From Tamaricihabitans halophyticus (GTDB taxonomy: Bacteria; Actinomycetota; Actinomycetes; Mycobacteriales; Pseudonocardiaceae): DNA of 64,000 nt. Made by a program: the position numbers and the translations under genes. Below, piece by piece: positions 8,804 to 18,214 of this stretch. Each line of letters opens with the position of its first letter. Positions within the stretch are counted from its first letter, which is position 1. The stretch spans positions 186,001-250,000 of the forward strand of contig NZ_SLXQ01000001.1 of the NCBI RefSeq assembly GCF_004340875.1, given 5' to 3'. The notes under the pieces are model-generated. The model saw only the letters and a program-made list of their open reading frames with translations. It searched no databases and was not told the origin of the DNA.

Positions 8804-9794
8804 TTCGAATCCTCGGGTCCAGGAAGCCGTAAACCAGGTCGGCGATCAGGTTGAACACCACAACCAGTACCGCCACGATCATCAGCCAACCCATCAGCAT
8901 GTCCGGGTCGTACTGACGTACCGAGCGGACCAGCAGATCGCCCATGCCCTTCCAGCCGAACACCGTCTCGGTGACGATCGCGCCGGCAAAAATCGAACCG
9001 AAGTTCAGCGCGAACAGCGTGGTGACCGGAATCAGCGCGTTCCGGTAGGCGTGCCGGAAGATCACGCGGCTTGACGAAAGCCCCTTCGCCCGCGCGGTAC
9101 GCACGTAGTCCGAGTTCAGCGTCTCCAGCATCGAGGAGCGCTGGAACCGGCTGTAGGCGGCGAAGCTGATCAGCATGATGGACAGCGTCGGCAGTATGAA
9201 GGTGCCGGTGTACCTGGCGATGATCTCTCCGAGGCTGCCGCTGAAGCCGCCTTCGGGCGGGCCCGCCGTGGTCAACCACCGGTCCAGGCCGATATCGACA
9301 AGGAAGTTGTTGAACTGGATGCCGTAGGTCTTCAGCACGATCGCGACGCAGAAGATCGGCATCGAGAACATCAGGAACGCGGCACTGGTCGCGATGTAGT
9401 CGAAGATCGAGTACTGCCGGACCGCGGCGAGTACGCCGATGGCCATACCCAGGACGATCGCGAGAATTTCCGCGCCGAGCACCAGCCGGAAGGTGGTCCA
9501 GAAGGCGTCGGTAACGACGGTGAACACGTCGGCTCGGGCCTGCCCGAGCGCGACGCTGAAGCCCCAGTCCCCCTGGAAGAACCCCATTAACCAGTCCCAG
9601 TAGCGGACCAGCACCGGCTTGTCCAAGCCAAGGGATGCCGCGGCGTTCTGAATGGTCTCTTCGGTAACTCCTGGCTGCGAGCGCAGCTCGCCGAGCGGAT
9701 CGCCGGAAAGCGCCACCATCAGGTAGACGGCCAGCGTGCCGACGATCAGCACGGGGATCGATATCAGCAGCCGGCGAATGGCGTATCGAATCAC
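8796..9794 (-). CDS. oppB: Oligopeptide ABC transporter permease (OppB type)
   Basis: 332 residues beginning with the family hallmark MIRYAIRRLLISIPVLIVGTL, a helix immediately at the N terminus. Six membrane segments; the EAA loop is VRTARAKGLSSSRVIFRHAYRNA near residue 235. The C-terminal YGFLDPRIRIG is typical. GTG start at 9794 is preceded by GAGGAG. A 263-bp gap with a large stem-loop separates it from the binding-protein gene upstream. Confidence 0.93.
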   Translation of the reverse strand: MIRYAIRRLLISIPVLIVGTLAVYLMVALSGDPLGELRSQPGVTEETIQNAAASLGLDKPVLVRYWDWLMGFFQGDWGFSVALGQARADVFTVVTDAFWTTFRLVLGAEILAIVLGMAIGVLAAVRQYSIFDYIATSAAFLMFSMPIFCVAIVLKTYGIQFNNFLVDIGLDRWLTTAGPPEGGFSGSLGEIIARYTGTFILPTLSIMLISFAAYSRFQRSSMLETLNSDYVRTARAKGLSSSRVIFRHAYRNALIPVTTLFALNFGSIFAGAIVTETVFGWKGMGDLLVRSVRQYDPDMLMGWLMIVAVLVVVFNLIADLVYGFLDPRIRIG

Positions 9795-9990
9795 GTAGTG
9801 CTCCTCATTGGGCCCGGCAACCCCGGATCAGGGCTGCCGGCGGTCGACCGTGGCGGGGTACGCCCGGTTCCCAACGTCGGTCCGCGACCGGGCTGGGTTG
9901 CTGAGCTGGTGGCTGCGCCCCAGCCCGCACGGACTGTTGTTCCCCGCGAAGCCATGCGCGAAAAGGTAACGTGTCGCGCACGGCTGGCAA

Positions 9991-10040
9991 CTCGTGGGCC
10001 ATTAACTACTTCGATTGAAGTAAAGTCAATGACCCACGAG
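9991..10040 (-). promoter_or_regulatory. Long stem-loop between oppA and oppB
   Basis: CTCGTGGGCCATT at 9991-10003 pairs with AATGACCCACGAG at 10028-10040 (12 of 13 positions), and inside it ACTTC/GAAGT form a second stem around GATT. The whole 50-nt block could fold into one near-continuous hairpin in the opp messenger. Such structures after binding-protein genes often protect the upstream message or partly terminate it, so that the binding protein is made in excess over the permeases. No U-run follows, so full termination is unlikely. Confidence 0.5.
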
Positions 10041-10057
10041 CCGCGGCTGTCACATCG

Positions 10058-11845
10058 TTATTCGGTCTTCTCCCACTCGCCGACGTTCCACAGGCTGCCG
10101 TAGTACGACTGGTAGAACACTCGGTCGATGCCCTGGAAGGCCCACATGTCCGGGGACTGGAACAGCGGCAGCGTGTAGTAGTTCTCCGCCAGCGCCTTGT
10201 CCGCCTGCTGGTAGAACGGCGTGGCGTCGGCCGGGTCGGTCTGCGTTACCGCCTTCTGGAAGGCCTCGTCGACCTTCTTGTCGGAGAACTCACTCCAGTT
10301 CTGCCCGCCACCGGTCTCGTAGATCGACTTCTGGCTGGCCTTGAACGGCTCCTGCACCCAGCCGAACAGCGCGACGTCGTAGTCACCCTCGCTCACCCTG
10401 GTGTCCAGGAAGTTCGGGTCCTGATCGTCGGTGATCTTCATGCCAGCGTCCTTGCACTGGTTCATGATCAGTTCGACGGTCTGCTTACGGCGCGGGATGT
10501 CCGTGTGGCTGATCCGGAACTCCAGCTTCTCGCCGTCCTTGGCGAAGACGCCGTCGCCGCCCTTCTTCCACCCGGCGTCCTGCAGGGTCTTGGTCGCCTT
10601 CTGGGCGTCACCCATGGACTTGTCCGAGTAGTTGTCCTTGAAGCCATCCTCGCTTGGATAGAAGACGATGCTGTTCAGCGGTTCGGCTTCCTCATCGACC
10701 GGCTTGATCAGCTTCTCCACGATCTCATCGCGGTCCACGCACTCGAAGAAGGCCTGCCGGACCGCGTCGTCCTGGAAGATCGGGTTCGCGTAGTTCAGGT
10801 CCAGGTGCTCGTAACCGAGCGAAGGCTTCGACCCGTAGGTCATCCCCTGCGCTTCCAGGCCCTGCAGCCGCTGGGCCGCATCGGCATCCGGCTGGGTGGA
10901 CGAGACCACGTCCAACTCGCGGTTCTCCAGCGCCTGCGCCTGGGCGGTGGCGTTCGGAATCGACCGCAGCGTGATCTTCTTCGGCCCCGGCGTGTTCCCG
11001 ACCCATTCGGGGTTGCGCACCATGGTGACCGACTGGTTCTGCTGCCAGCTTTCGATCATGTACGGCCCGGAGCCCGGCATCTTCTCCTTGTCGAAGCCGT
11101 TCCACTCCTTGTTCCAGAAGTCCGAAACCTTGGTCAGCACATCGGCCGAGGAGTTCTCGTCCACCTTGGTGATGTCGTCGACGTTGGTGTTCTTCTCCAG
11201 GATGTGCGCGGGCAGCACGTCCATCGAGACGCCGAACATCGCCTTGTAGTCCACGTACGGCGTGTCGAAGGTGGCCTTGCCGGTCAGGTCATCCTCGCAG
11301 GTGAACTCCTTGACCTGCTCGTAGCCGTTGGTCGCCGCCGCAAGGAAGTAGGTGCCGCCGTTGCCCTTCTTCGCCTTACCGTTCTGCGCCAGGTAGGTGA
11401 GGTAGAAGTCGTCGCAGTCCCAGGCCTCGCCATCGGACCACTTCACGCCGTCCTTGATCTTCCAGGTCACCTCCATCGGGTCCTCGTTGGTGAGCTCGAC
11501 GGACTCCATCACATCCTTGTTCAGGAGGACCTCGTTGTTGCCGTTCAGCGTGTAGGCACTCGCCAACGTGGTGACCAGCGCGGCCGAGTTGTACGCATTG
11601 TTCGCATCGGCCGTCGAATTGTTGTAGGCCGTGAACGGATTGTCCGTCGAGACGGTGACCTCTTCGGTTTCCGGGATATTGGCGGGCAGGGAGTAGTTTT
11701 CGCCCTGCTGCCCTTTGCCGACCGCCATGTCCTTGACGTCGCCACTTGCACCGTCTCCGCCTTCACCGTTGCCGCCGCAGGCACCGAGCACGAGTGCCGT
11801 GCCTAGCGCCATCGCAACAGCGGAGACTTTTCTGGATCTCCTCAT
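10058..11845 (-). CDS. oppA: Oligopeptide ABC transporter substrate-binding lipoprotein
   Basis: 595-residue family 5 extracellular solute-binding protein. The signal peptide MRRSRKVSAVAMALGTALVLGAC ends in the lipobox LGAC, so the mature protein is lipid-anchored outside the membrane. Family features include DPMEVTWKIKDGVKWSDGEAWD near residue 120 and YSIESW-like PYMIESWQQNQSV. ATG at 11845 is chosen over the in-frame one at 11866 because GGAGG lies 9 bp in front of it and inside the longer reading. It delivers peptides to OppBC/OppDF. The mature protein is unusually rich in Asp and Glu. Confidence 0.92.
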   Translation of the reverse strand: MRRSRKVSAVAMALGTALVLGACGGNGEGGDGASGDVKDMAVGKGQQGENYSLPANIPETEEVTVSTDNPFTAYNNSTADANNAYNSAALVTTLASAYTLNGNNEVLLNKDVMESVELTNEDPMEVTWKIKDGVKWSDGEAWDCDDFYLTYLAQNGKAKKGNGGTYFLAAATNGYEQVKEFTCEDDLTGKATFDTPYVDYKAMFGVSMDVLPAHILEKNTNVDDITKVDENSSADVLTKVSDFWNKEWNGFDKEKMPGSGPYMIESWQQNQSVTMVRNPEWVGNTPGPKKITLRSIPNATAQAQALENRELDVVSSTQPDADAAQRLQGLEAQGMTYGSKPSLGYEHLDLNYANPIFQDDAVRQAFFECVDRDEIVEKLIKPVDEEAEPLNSIVFYPSEDGFKDNYSDKSMGDAQKATKTLQDAGWKKGGDGVFAKDGEKLEFRISHTDIPRRKQTVELIMNQCKDAGMKITDDQDPNFLDTRVSEGDYDVALFGWVQEPFKASQKSIYETGGGQNWSEFSDKKVDEAFQKAVTQTDPADATPFYQQADKALAENYYTLPLFQSPDMWAFQGIDRVFYQSYYGSLWNVGEWEKTE

Positions 11846-12043
11846 CGGTATGTGCCCTCCTAGCACCGGGGTCCAACCCCACGCACAGATATGGGTCGGA
11901 GCCTATGTCACGCCGAGCCCAACGGCAGGCGTTATGCGGGAAAACTAGGAACACAATCCAAGCTGGTCACCGGTAAGGGAAAGATCGTGACCAAAGGGTG
12001 ACTCGCGACCATACTTTCTCACCCATTCAATGGGCCGATTGCG

Positions 12044-13801
12044 TCAGCCGGACGTCCTTCGCCAGGTCGTTGCCCCTGCGAACGGTCCATCGAGCGGCGG
12101 CCCCGGATCGACTTCCGATACATCCGGCCGGACGGCGAGATTATCCGCCAATTGGAAGAGTGGAATCACCACCGACTGCCGCCATAGCCGCGGTTCCACC
12201 CTGGCGAGCACTTCGGCGAGCGGCAGCCGCCCGGTCAGCGCGGCGCTGATGGACGGTTGCAACTCGGGATCGCAGAACGCGGCGGCGTTTGCCGGCGGCG
12301 CATCCGGCGCGGCATCCGAATCATCACTACGCGCGATCGCTCGACAACCGAAGGTCTGGGCGAGCACGCTCGCCGGATCGCCCCCTCTGCCTTGCGGGCC
12401 AACCACGATATTTGGGCCAGGTGCGGTGGTTTCGGTCTGCTCCTCCAGCGGGACACTCGGCGTATTCAACTGATCACCGTAGAGCGCGCGGGGGTCCGGG
12501 GACCGCAGCGTCACGTCGATACCGGCCGTACTCAACTGATCACGCAGTTCCTCCGCAACGCTGGTATATGGCGCCACGCCTTCGGGCGCGGCAATCGTCA
12601 GCCGGAGCGGATCGCCTTCATCGTCCAACCAGGACTCGCCGTCCCACTGATAACCAGCTTCGGTGAGCAACCGGCGCGCGCGGTCGTTGTCCTGGCTGGC
12701 CGCGGGCACGTCGCCGGGCATGGTGGCCCGGTAGCCGGGGCTCGACGGCGCCCGGACCAGCGAATCAGCCCGCAGCTTCGCGCTGGGGCCGCCATCGGCC
12801 CCAGCCTCGATCAACGCGTTGCGGTCAAGCAGCGAAGCGATAGCGGAACGCACCCGCTCGTCGGTGAACACCTCGCCGATCGGACGCAGCAGAACGCTGG
12901 CGACCGTGGGCTGCGGAACGTCGAACAACTCGATGCCATCACCAAGCGCGGCGAGTTCACCCTTGCCCTCGGAATCGGTACCCACCAGGGCAAGCTGATC
13001 GTTCCCGCTGCCGAGGGCGCTGACGATGCCGGACTGATCCGCCCGGCGGAGGACGAGCTGATCGACCATGGCCGGCTGTTCCCAGTAACGCTCGTTACGT
13101 TCCAGGATGATCTCGCCACGCGCCGCATCCAGCGACTTGATCGCGAATGGTCCGCCGTAGGCGGGGAAACTCTCGGCGAGCGCGGCCGACCAGCCGCCGG
13201 GGGCATCCTTGAGTAGGTGCGCGGGTAACAGGCTCTGGAACAGCGTCCGCCAGCCCGGGTAGGGCTCGGCAAAGGTGACCTCGACCCGCTTCCCACCGTC
13301 GGTGGACGAGATATCGGTGATCAACTGGTAGCCGGTTGGTTCCACGACCCCTGGCGAATTACGCATCTGCTGCCAGAGATACACAAAGTCTTCCGCCGCG
13401 ATCGGCGCCGAGTCCGACCAGGACGCGTCGCCACGCACCTGATAGGTCACCGTGAACGGATCGGCGTTGGTCACCTCGGCCCAGCGCATCACGGTGCGGT
13501 CCAGTTCGGGACTGCCGTCGGCCGCCGACCGGAACACCGAGGGCAGCAGCAACTGGGCGAGCGCGGTGGTGACAGTGGACTGATCGGCGAGGTTATGCGG
13601 GTTGTAACCGCCCGCGACACTGCTGACGCCCACGGTGAGTTGCCGCGCCGGTTCGGTCGGTGTGCTGGACGCGACGGTGCTCGGCGAACTGACCAGCGGG
13701 GGCGGGGGCGTATTCGTGCAGCCGACAAGCAGTACGGCCAGGACCAGCGCACCGCATAACGCGATCGGTCTCGTCTGGAGCCAGCCACCCCTTGCCCGCA
13801 C
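12044..13801 (-). CDS. lpqW: LpqW-like family 5 solute-binding lipoprotein
   Basis: 585 residues. Signal peptide with lipobox LLVGC (Cys around residue 30), then a Pro/Ser/Thr-rich linker and an SBP family 5 domain (SVAGGYNPHN, VTYQVRGDASWSDSAP, PGYRATMPGD). Position directly downstream of typA and upstream of mshB matches mycobacterial LpqW (Rv1166), a lipoprotein implicated in controlling phosphatidylinositol mannoside/lipoarabinomannan synthesis rather than peptide uptake. GTG at 13801 has GGAGG 8 bp upstream and is preferred to the in-frame start at 13864. It could instead be a second binding protein for the adjacent opp genes; synteny favours LpqW. Confidence 0.75.
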   Translation of the reverse strand: MRARGGWLQTRPIALCGALVLAVLLVGCTNTPPPPLVSSPSTVASSTPTEPARQLTVGVSSVAGGYNPHNLADQSTVTTALAQLLLPSVFRSAADGSPELDRTVMRWAEVTNADPFTVTYQVRGDASWSDSAPIAAEDFVYLWQQMRNSPGVVEPTGYQLITDISSTDGGKRVEVTFAEPYPGWRTLFQSLLPAHLLKDAPGGWSAALAESFPAYGGPFAIKSLDAARGEIILERNERYWEQPAMVDQLVLRRADQSGIVSALGSGNDQLALVGTDSEGKGELAALGDGIELFDVPQPTVASVLLRPIGEVFTDERVRSAIASLLDRNALIEAGADGGPSAKLRADSLVRAPSSPGYRATMPGDVPAASQDNDRARRLLTEAGYQWDGESWLDDEGDPLRLTIAAPEGVAPYTSVAEELRDQLSTAGIDVTLRSPDPRALYGDQLNTPSVPLEEQTETTAPGPNIVVGPQGRGGDPASVLAQTFGCRAIARSDDSDAAPDAPPANAAAFCDPELQPSISAALTGRLPLAEVLARVEPRLWRQSVVIPLFQLADNLAVRPDVSEVDPGPPLDGPFAGATTWRRTSG

Positions 13802-14000
13802 GCGGTCAACCTCCGTATTACCAATGAGACCGCCAGGTGAGCCGGCTGGTTGATGCGCGGTCACCTACACGTATCAGTTACGTTCGGTCGGCTTGGTAGC
13901 TACCGGCACAAATAGGTCGGCTACGAGGTTCCCATAAGCCGACCAGTCAGCCGGCAGCGGGCACCGCGAGACCATCCCGGCAACGCGACCGATTCGCTAA

Positions 14001-15905
14001 TCAGCCCTGGTCACGCAGCTTGTTCCGGTTGCGCTCCTTGGCCCTGGCGTGACTGTCCAGATGGATCTTGCGTACCCGGATCGCCGCGGGGCCAACCTCA
14101 ACGCATTCGTCCAGCGCGCAGAACTCGAGCGCTTCCTCCAGTCCCAGCTTGCGCGGGCGGGCCAGCCGCTCCAGCTCGTCCCCTGTGGACGAGCGCATGT
14201 TGGTGAGCTTCTTTTCCTTGCAGACGTTGATGTCCAGGTCCTCGGCGCGCGGGTTCTCGCCGACCACCATGCCTTCGTAGACCTCCGCGCCCGGTTCGAC
14301 GAAGAAGGTGCCGCGTTCGGCGAGCTGCAACATCGCGTAGCTGGTCACCGCGCCGGAGCGATCCGCGACCAGCGAACCGCTCTGCCTGGTGCGGATCTCG
14401 CCGGCCCAGGGGAAGTAGCCCTCGAACACGTGGTTGGCGATACCACCGCCGCGAGTCTCGGTGAGGAACTCGGTGCGGAAGCCGATCAGTCCCCGCGCCG
14501 GGATCACGTAGTTCAGCTTGATCCGGCCACTGCCGTGGCCGGACATGTCCTCCATCCGCCCCTTGCGGCCGGCGAGTAGCTGGGTAACCGAGCCGAGGTG
14601 TTCTTCCGGCGCGTCGATGGTGAGCCGTTCGAACGGCTCACAGAGTTTGCCGTCGATGGTCCTGGTGACCACCTGCGGTTTGCCGACGGTGAGTTCGAAG
14701 CCTTCCCTGCGCATGGTCTCCACCAGGATCGCGAGGGCCAGCTCGCCACGCCCCTGCACCTCCCAGGTGTCCGGCCGCTCGGTGGGCACGACGCGAATGC
14801 TCACGTTGCCGATCAATTCGGCGTCCAGCCGGGACTTCAGCAGGCGCGCGGTGAGTTTGTCGCCGCCGTTGCGGCCGGCCTGCGGCGAGGTGTTCACGCC
14901 GAAGGTCATCGAGATCGCCGGCTGATCCACGGTGATCCGCGGCAGTGGCTGCGGATCTTCCGGGTCGGCCAGGGTATCGCCGATGGTGATGTCCGGAATA
15001 CCGGCGATCGCCACCAGATCGCCGGCGCTTGCCTGCTCGGCCGGCACTCGCTGCAACGCCTCGGTGATCAGCAGTTCGGTCAACCGCACGTTCTGGGTAG
15101 TGCCGTCTTCCCTGCACCAGGCGACAGTCTGGCCTTTGCGCAGTGTGCCGGCGTGAATCCGGCACAGCGCGATCCTGCCGAGATAGCTGGACGCGTCCAG
15201 GTTGGTGACCAGTGCGCGCAGCGGTGCCTCGGCGTCGACGCTCGGCGGCGGAACGTGGCTCAGCAGCGTGGCAAAGAGCTGGTCCAGGTTCGGCGCGTCC
15301 GGCAGTTCGCCATCGGCCGGTGCGGTCAACGAAGCCCGGCCGTCCCGCGCCGCGGCGTAGATCACCGGTAGATCGAGCACCGCGTCCAGGTCTTCCAGGT
15401 CCAGATCGCTCGCCAGATCGAGCAGCAGGTCGTGGGTTTCCGAGACGACCTCGGCGATCCGCGCGTCCGACCGGTCCACCTTGTTCACCACGAGCACCAC
15501 GGGGAGATTCGCGGCAAGTGCCTTGCGAAGCACGAAGCGCGTCTGTGGCAACGGTCCTTCGCTCGCGTCCACAAGCAACAGCACACCGTCCACCATGGAC
15601 AGTCCACGTTCCACCTCGCCGCCGAAGTCGGCGTGGCCGGGAGTGTCGATCACGTTGATCACGACCGGCCCATCGGCCGTCTCCCTGCGGACCGCGGTGT
15701 TTTTCGCGAGAATCGTGATGCCCTTCTCGCGTTCGAGGTCACCCGAATCCATCACGCGATCGACCGGTTCGGTGCGCGCGCTGAAGGCGCCGGACTGCCG
15801 CAGCATGGCATCGACCAAGGTGGTCTTACCGTGGTCTACGTGCGCGACGATGGCGACATTGCGCAGGTCGGTTCTGGTCGTGGTGACCGTGGCGGATGCG
15901 GGCAC
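14001..15905 (-). CDS. typA: Ribosome-associated GTPase TypA/BipA
   Basis: 634-residue translational GTPase of the EF-G/LepA group. G1 is [14 protein letters not shown] at the N terminus, G3 [16 protein letters not shown]4 [10 protein letters not shown]; domains II and III follow, and the BipA-specific C-terminal domain contains [18 protein letters not shown] and [17 protein letters not shown]. It binds 70S ribosomes and 50S precursors and is needed under stress. The GTG at 15905 has GGGGAG 7 bp upstream; the longer in-frame start at 15977 lacks such a site. lpqW follows after 199 bp on the same strand. Confidence 0.95.
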   Translation of the reverse strand: MPASATVTTTRTDLRNVAIVAHVDHGKTTLVDAMLRQSGAFSARTEPVDRVMDSGDLEREKGITILAKNTAVRRETADGPVVINVIDTPGHADFGGEVERGLSMVDGVLLLVDASEGPLPQTRFVLRKALAANLPVVLVVNKVDRSDARIAEVVSETHDLLLDLASDLDLEDLDAVLDLPVIYAAARDGRASLTAPADGELPDAPNLDQLFATLLSHVPPPSVDAEAPLRALVTNLDASSYLGRIALCRIHAGTLRKGQTVAWCREDGTTQNVRLTELLITEALQRVPAEQASAGDLVAIAGIPDITIGDTLADPEDPQPLPRITVDQPAISMTFGVNTSPQAGRNGGDKLTARLLKSRLDAELIGNVSIRVVPTERPDTWEVQGRGELALAILVETMRREGFELTVGKPQVVTRTIDGKLCEPFERLTIDAPEEHLGSVTQLLAGRKGRMEDMSGHGSGRIKLNYVIPARGLIGFRTEFLTETRGGGIANHVFEGYFPWAGEIRTRQSGSLVADRSGAVTSYAMLQLAERGTFFVEPGAEVYEGMVVGENPRAEDLDINVCKEKKLTNMRSSTGDELERLARPRKLGLEEALEFCALDECVEVGPAAIRVRKIHLDSHARAKERNRNKLRDQG

Positions 15906-16046
15906 GCGGAAACTCCCCTGAGGTAACAGCGAATGGGCGGCGCGCCGCGAGCCGTGTAGCAAATGCGCAGCGCACAAACACCTCTAGGATAGCTGGCCAT
16001 CCGCTGTGAGCAGGGTCACGCCAGAGGTCTGGTGCGGTATCCGGTG

Positions 16047-16078
16047 CCCCGCCCCTGGCGAATCGCCGAGGGACGGGG
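16047..16078 (-). terminator. Likely terminator of the YciI-like gene
   Basis: CCCCGCCCCTGGCG pairs imperfectly with CGCCGAGGGACGGGG across AAT. It lies 20 bp after the stop of the minus-strand YciI gene and ahead of typA, so it can separate the two units. There is no clear U-run, as is common in high-GC actinobacteria. Confidence 0.5.
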
Positions 16079-16097
16079 CCGCGATGAAGGCGGGTTG

Positions 16098-16406
16098 TCA
16101 GTGCGGCGCGGGGATGCGCGCCTCGTTGAAACTGGCTAATTCGTGTGCGGTGCGGGTCGCGTCAAAACCGATTACCTCGTGCCGGGCGAGGTGCTGTAGG
16201 GCGAACGGATCCGTGGCGAGGACCGCGTCCAACTTCCCACGTGACATCTGACACGTGAGGATTACGTCTCCGTTGTGGGTTTCCCGACGGCCAGAAGCGA
16301 GGAACAGACCGGCCCCGTACTGCTTGGCGAGCCACTCGGCATGGTCAGGCAGTGCGAAATCGACCTCCTGCAGCGGCGCTGTGTAGGTGATCACGACTAC
16401 GTACAT
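16098..16406 (-). CDS. YciI-like protein
   Basis: 102-residue protein with the YciI/YCII dimeric alpha-beta barrel fold: N-terminal strand MYVVVITYT, LPDHAEWLAKQYGAGLFLASGRRE in the middle with the conserved His of the family, and a C-terminal FALQHLARHEVIGFDATRTAHE. Proteins of this family are small soluble enzymes or sensors of poorly known function. It is transcribed away from trpS, with the trpS leader promoter in the 215-bp gap. Confidence 0.75.
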   Translation of the reverse strand: MYVVVITYTAPLQEVDFALPDHAEWLAKQYGAGLFLASGRRETHNGDVILTCQMSRGKLDAVLATDPFALQHLARHEVIGFDATRTAHELASFNEARIPAPH

Positions 16407-16433
16407 CCCTCGAAGGTAACTCCGTGCCCCCGG

Positions 16434-16461
16434 TTCACACGATGGCCGAGCCGGCTATATC
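16434..16461 (+). promoter_or_regulatory. Putative vegetative promoter of trpS leader
   Basis: TTCACA at 16434-16439 and TATATC at 16456-16461 are spaced by 16 bp, close to the actinobacterial housekeeping promoter. Transcription would start near 16467, giving only a few nucleotides before the leader-peptide ATG at 16472. Confidence 0.5.
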
Positions 16462-16471
16462 GTGAGTCCTG

Positions 16472-16528
16472 ATGAAATCTTTGCAGTGTCGAAACAGTGC
16501 ATGGTGGGCCGCCAACCGGCGGCCGTGA
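16472..16528 (+). CDS. trpL: trpS leader peptide with tandem Trp codons
   Basis: 18-codon open frame MKSLQCRNSAWWAANRRP ending in TGA at 16526. The two adjacent TGG codons (16502-16507) abut the first arm of an RNA hairpin, the layout of classical trp attenuation leaders, in which a ribosome starved for Trp-tRNA halts there. Trp is the rarest residue, so two in a row in so short a frame is unlikely to be chance. The leader may be translated with a very short 5' end, since no strong Shine-Dalgarno precedes it. Confidence 0.8.
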   Translation: MKSLQCRNSAWWAANRRP

Positions 16529-16581
16529 CACTGCGCGTTCACTACATACAACGCAGGCCGCCCCATCGGGCGGCCTTTTTT
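16507..16581 (+). promoter_or_regulatory. Ribosome-mediated transcription attenuator of trpS
   Basis: Four RNA segments are visible: 1 = GGCCGCC (16507-16513), 2 = GGCGGCC (16518-16524), 3 = GGCCGCC (16556-16562), 4 = GGGCGGCC (16568-16575). 1:2 pairs with an AACC loop; 3:4 pairs as AGGCCGCCC/GGGCGGCCT with a CATC loop followed by six T residues, an intrinsic terminator; 2:3 can pair instead, as antiterminator. With enough charged Trp-tRNA the ribosome reaches the leader stop and 3:4 ends transcription; when it stalls at the Trp codons it covers segment 1, 2:3 forms and trpS is read. This mechanism is inferred from the sequence. Confidence 0.82.
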
Positions 16582-16621
16582 GTTTGCGCGCACGGTGGGT
16601 TGGCCGGAAATCGGAGTTTTG

Positions 16622-17620
16622 ATGAACGACCGGCCCTCGGCACACCCAACGGGCGTAACCCGGCTGTCCGGGATCACCCCTTCGGGCCAGGTGCAGCTTG
16701 GTAACTACCTCGGCGCGATTCGACGGTGGGCGCGGGATAACACGAGTGGCGATCTGTACTTCGTTTCCGATCTGCACGCGATGACCGTTCCGCATAACCC
16801 GGCAAAGCTCAGGGCATTGACCCGGCAACAACTGGCGGTACTTGTCGCCGCCGGCCTCCCGACCGAAGCACTGTTCGTCCAATCCGATCTGGTGCGCGAA
16901 CTCGGTGCACTGACCTGGTTGCTGGAATGCACCTGTAGTTACGGCGAAGCGTCCCGGATGACCCAGTTCAAGGAGAAATCCAACAGCAGCACCGGGTTCC
17001 GGCTCGGCCTGCTCACCTATCCGGTGTTGATGGCCGCGGATATCCTCGCCCAGGGCGCAACCGAGGTGCCGGTCGGCGATGACCAGCGACAGCATGTGGA
17101 ACTCGCCCGCGCGCTGGCACGGCGATTCAACGGAGCCTACGGCGAGGTCTTCGTGATACCGGAAGCCACGCTGCCACCGAACGGCGCGCGGATCCGCGAT
17201 CTCGCGGAGCCAAGCCGCAAGATGTCCAAGTCCGCGGCGGACACCTCCGGAATCCTCTCCGTGCTCGATTCGCCGGATTTGTTGCGCCGCAAGATATCTC
17301 GCGCGGTTACTGACAATATGTCCAGAGTGGAATACCGGCCGGACGAGCAGCGGGGCGTGGCCAACCTGCTGGATATTCTGGCTGCCTGCACGGGCACCTG
17401 CGCGACCGATGCGGCGCGCGATATCGAGTCCTATGCCGAGTTGAAGGGCGCGGTCGCCGACGCGGTGGTGGAAACGCTGCGCCCGGTACGCGAGCGCACC
17501 GAGGAAATCCTCGCCGACCCAGCCGAACTGGACCGGCTCCGGGCCGCGGGCGCGGAACGTGCCCGGCAGCGCTGCGCGCACCGGCTGAACTCGGCGCTAC
17601 GCCTTGCCGGCGTCGGCTGA
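16622..17620 (+). CDS. trpS: Tryptophanyl-tRNA synthetase
   Basis: 332-residue class I aminoacyl-tRNA synthetase that charges tRNA-Trp. The HIGH-equivalent region is [17 protein letters not shown] near residue 15, in which QLGN replaces the more common HLGN; the KMSKS loop [12 protein letters not shown] is intact near residue 200; [12 protein letters not shown] is the conserved core motif. ATG at 16622 matches the length of bacterial TrpS; the frame is open for another 42 bp upstream. The gene stands behind a Trp-codon attenuator. Its last 24 bp overlap the 3' end of the opposing Nudix gene. Confidence 0.95.
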   Translation: MNDRPSAHPTGVTRLSGITPSGQVQLGNYLGAIRRWARDNTSGDLYFVSDLHAMTVPHNPAKLRALTRQQLAVLVAAGLPTEALFVQSDLVRELGALTWLLECTCSYGEASRMTQFKEKSNSSTGFRLGLLTYPVLMAADILAQGATEVPVGDDQRQHVELARALARRFNGAYGEVFVIPEATLPPNGARIRDLAEPSRKMSKSAADTSGILSVLDSPDLLRRKISRAVTDNMSRVEYRPDEQRGVANLLDILAACTGTCATDAARDIESYAELKGAVADAVVETLRPVRERTEEILADPAELDRLRAAGAERARQRCAHRLNSALRLAGVG

Positions 17621-18121
17621 AGCCCGCAATGCGGGCAACAGCACGAGGTCGGCGTCCAACCAGGACACGTCGTCGAGTTGGGCTGGCGAGAGCCAGCGCA
17701 GCGCGCGGTGTTCCCTGGCGCGCGGCTCGGCATGCGGATCGACGAGTGCGGCGTGGTACACCCGCAACAGCGAACCGCTCGGCAGCAGCACGTCGACACC
17801 CAGCTCGGCGCCGACGATAACGTCGACGCCGAGCTCCTCGTGACATTCCCTGCGCAGAGCGGCGCCATCGGTTTCGCCCGGCTCGACCCGGCCGCCTGGC
17901 AGTTCCCAGCGGCCGGCGTCGCGCGCGGGGAAGGCACGTTGCTGGGCGAGCAGTTCACCCGCGCGCCAGATCGCCGCGCCAACCACGACATCCGCCCGGG
18001 CGAGGCGATCGGCCGTAGCCTTGGGCAGTTCGGCAAGCTTGCCCTGCTCGGCGGCGCACAGCGCGGCGAGCACCACGCTCGGTGTCGCATCGACGGGCAC
18101 GGTGGGGCGGGCTGTCGGCAT
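17597..18121 (-). CDS. Nudix hydrolase (MutT-like)
   Basis: 174 residues. The Nudix box starts at [15 protein letters not shown] and ends at RRECHEELG, with the G, REXXEE and G positions intact, so it should hydrolyse a nucleoside diphosphate derivative using magnesium. The N-terminal 45 residues before [14 protein letters not shown] are Ala-rich and unlike a standard MutT, so translation might begin at a later codon. The 3' end overlaps trpS by 24 bp in tail-to-tail arrangement. Substrate cannot be read from the sequence; 8-oxo-dGTP sanitising is one possibility. Confidence 0.82.
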   Translation of the reverse strand: MPTARPTVPVDATPSVVLAALCAAEQGKLAELPKATADRLARADVVVGAAIWRAGELLAQQRAFPARDAGRWELPGGRVEPGETDGAALRRECHEELGVDVIVGAELGVDVLLPSGSLLRVYHAALVDPHAEPRAREHRALRWLSPAQLDDVSWLDADLVLLPALRASADAGKA

Positions 18122-18154
18122 CGGCCCATCATGCCCGATCCGTCGCCGTCCACT

Positions 18155-18214
18155 CGCTAACCTTCAAGAACGCGGTAACGGACCGTGACCGCAAGATGCC
18201 TAAAGACCGCGGTC
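18155..18214. repeat. Two adjacent palindromic repeats (type B and type A)
   Basis: Type B: CGCTAACCTTCAAGAACGC at about 18155-18173. Type A: GTGACCGCAAGATGCC at 18185 running into TAAAGACCGCGGTC, in which GACCGC and GCGGTC pair. The histidine kinase stop codon (18200-18202, minus strand) lies inside the type A copy. Located between the start of the Nudix gene and the end of the kinase gene, i.e. at an operon end. Confidence 0.65.

Noticed and set aside
10505-11806. 433-codon open frame on the plus strand over oppA
   Set aside because: It mirrors the binding-protein gene in high-GC DNA; the opposite strand has a signal peptide, lipobox and family motifs, and this frame has none.
11964-11991. 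TGGTCAC/GTGACCA dyad upstream of oppA as another member of the repeat family
   Set aside because: The arms pair, but the core does not follow the TTTAGGG or TAAAGAAC pattern, so membership is not supported.
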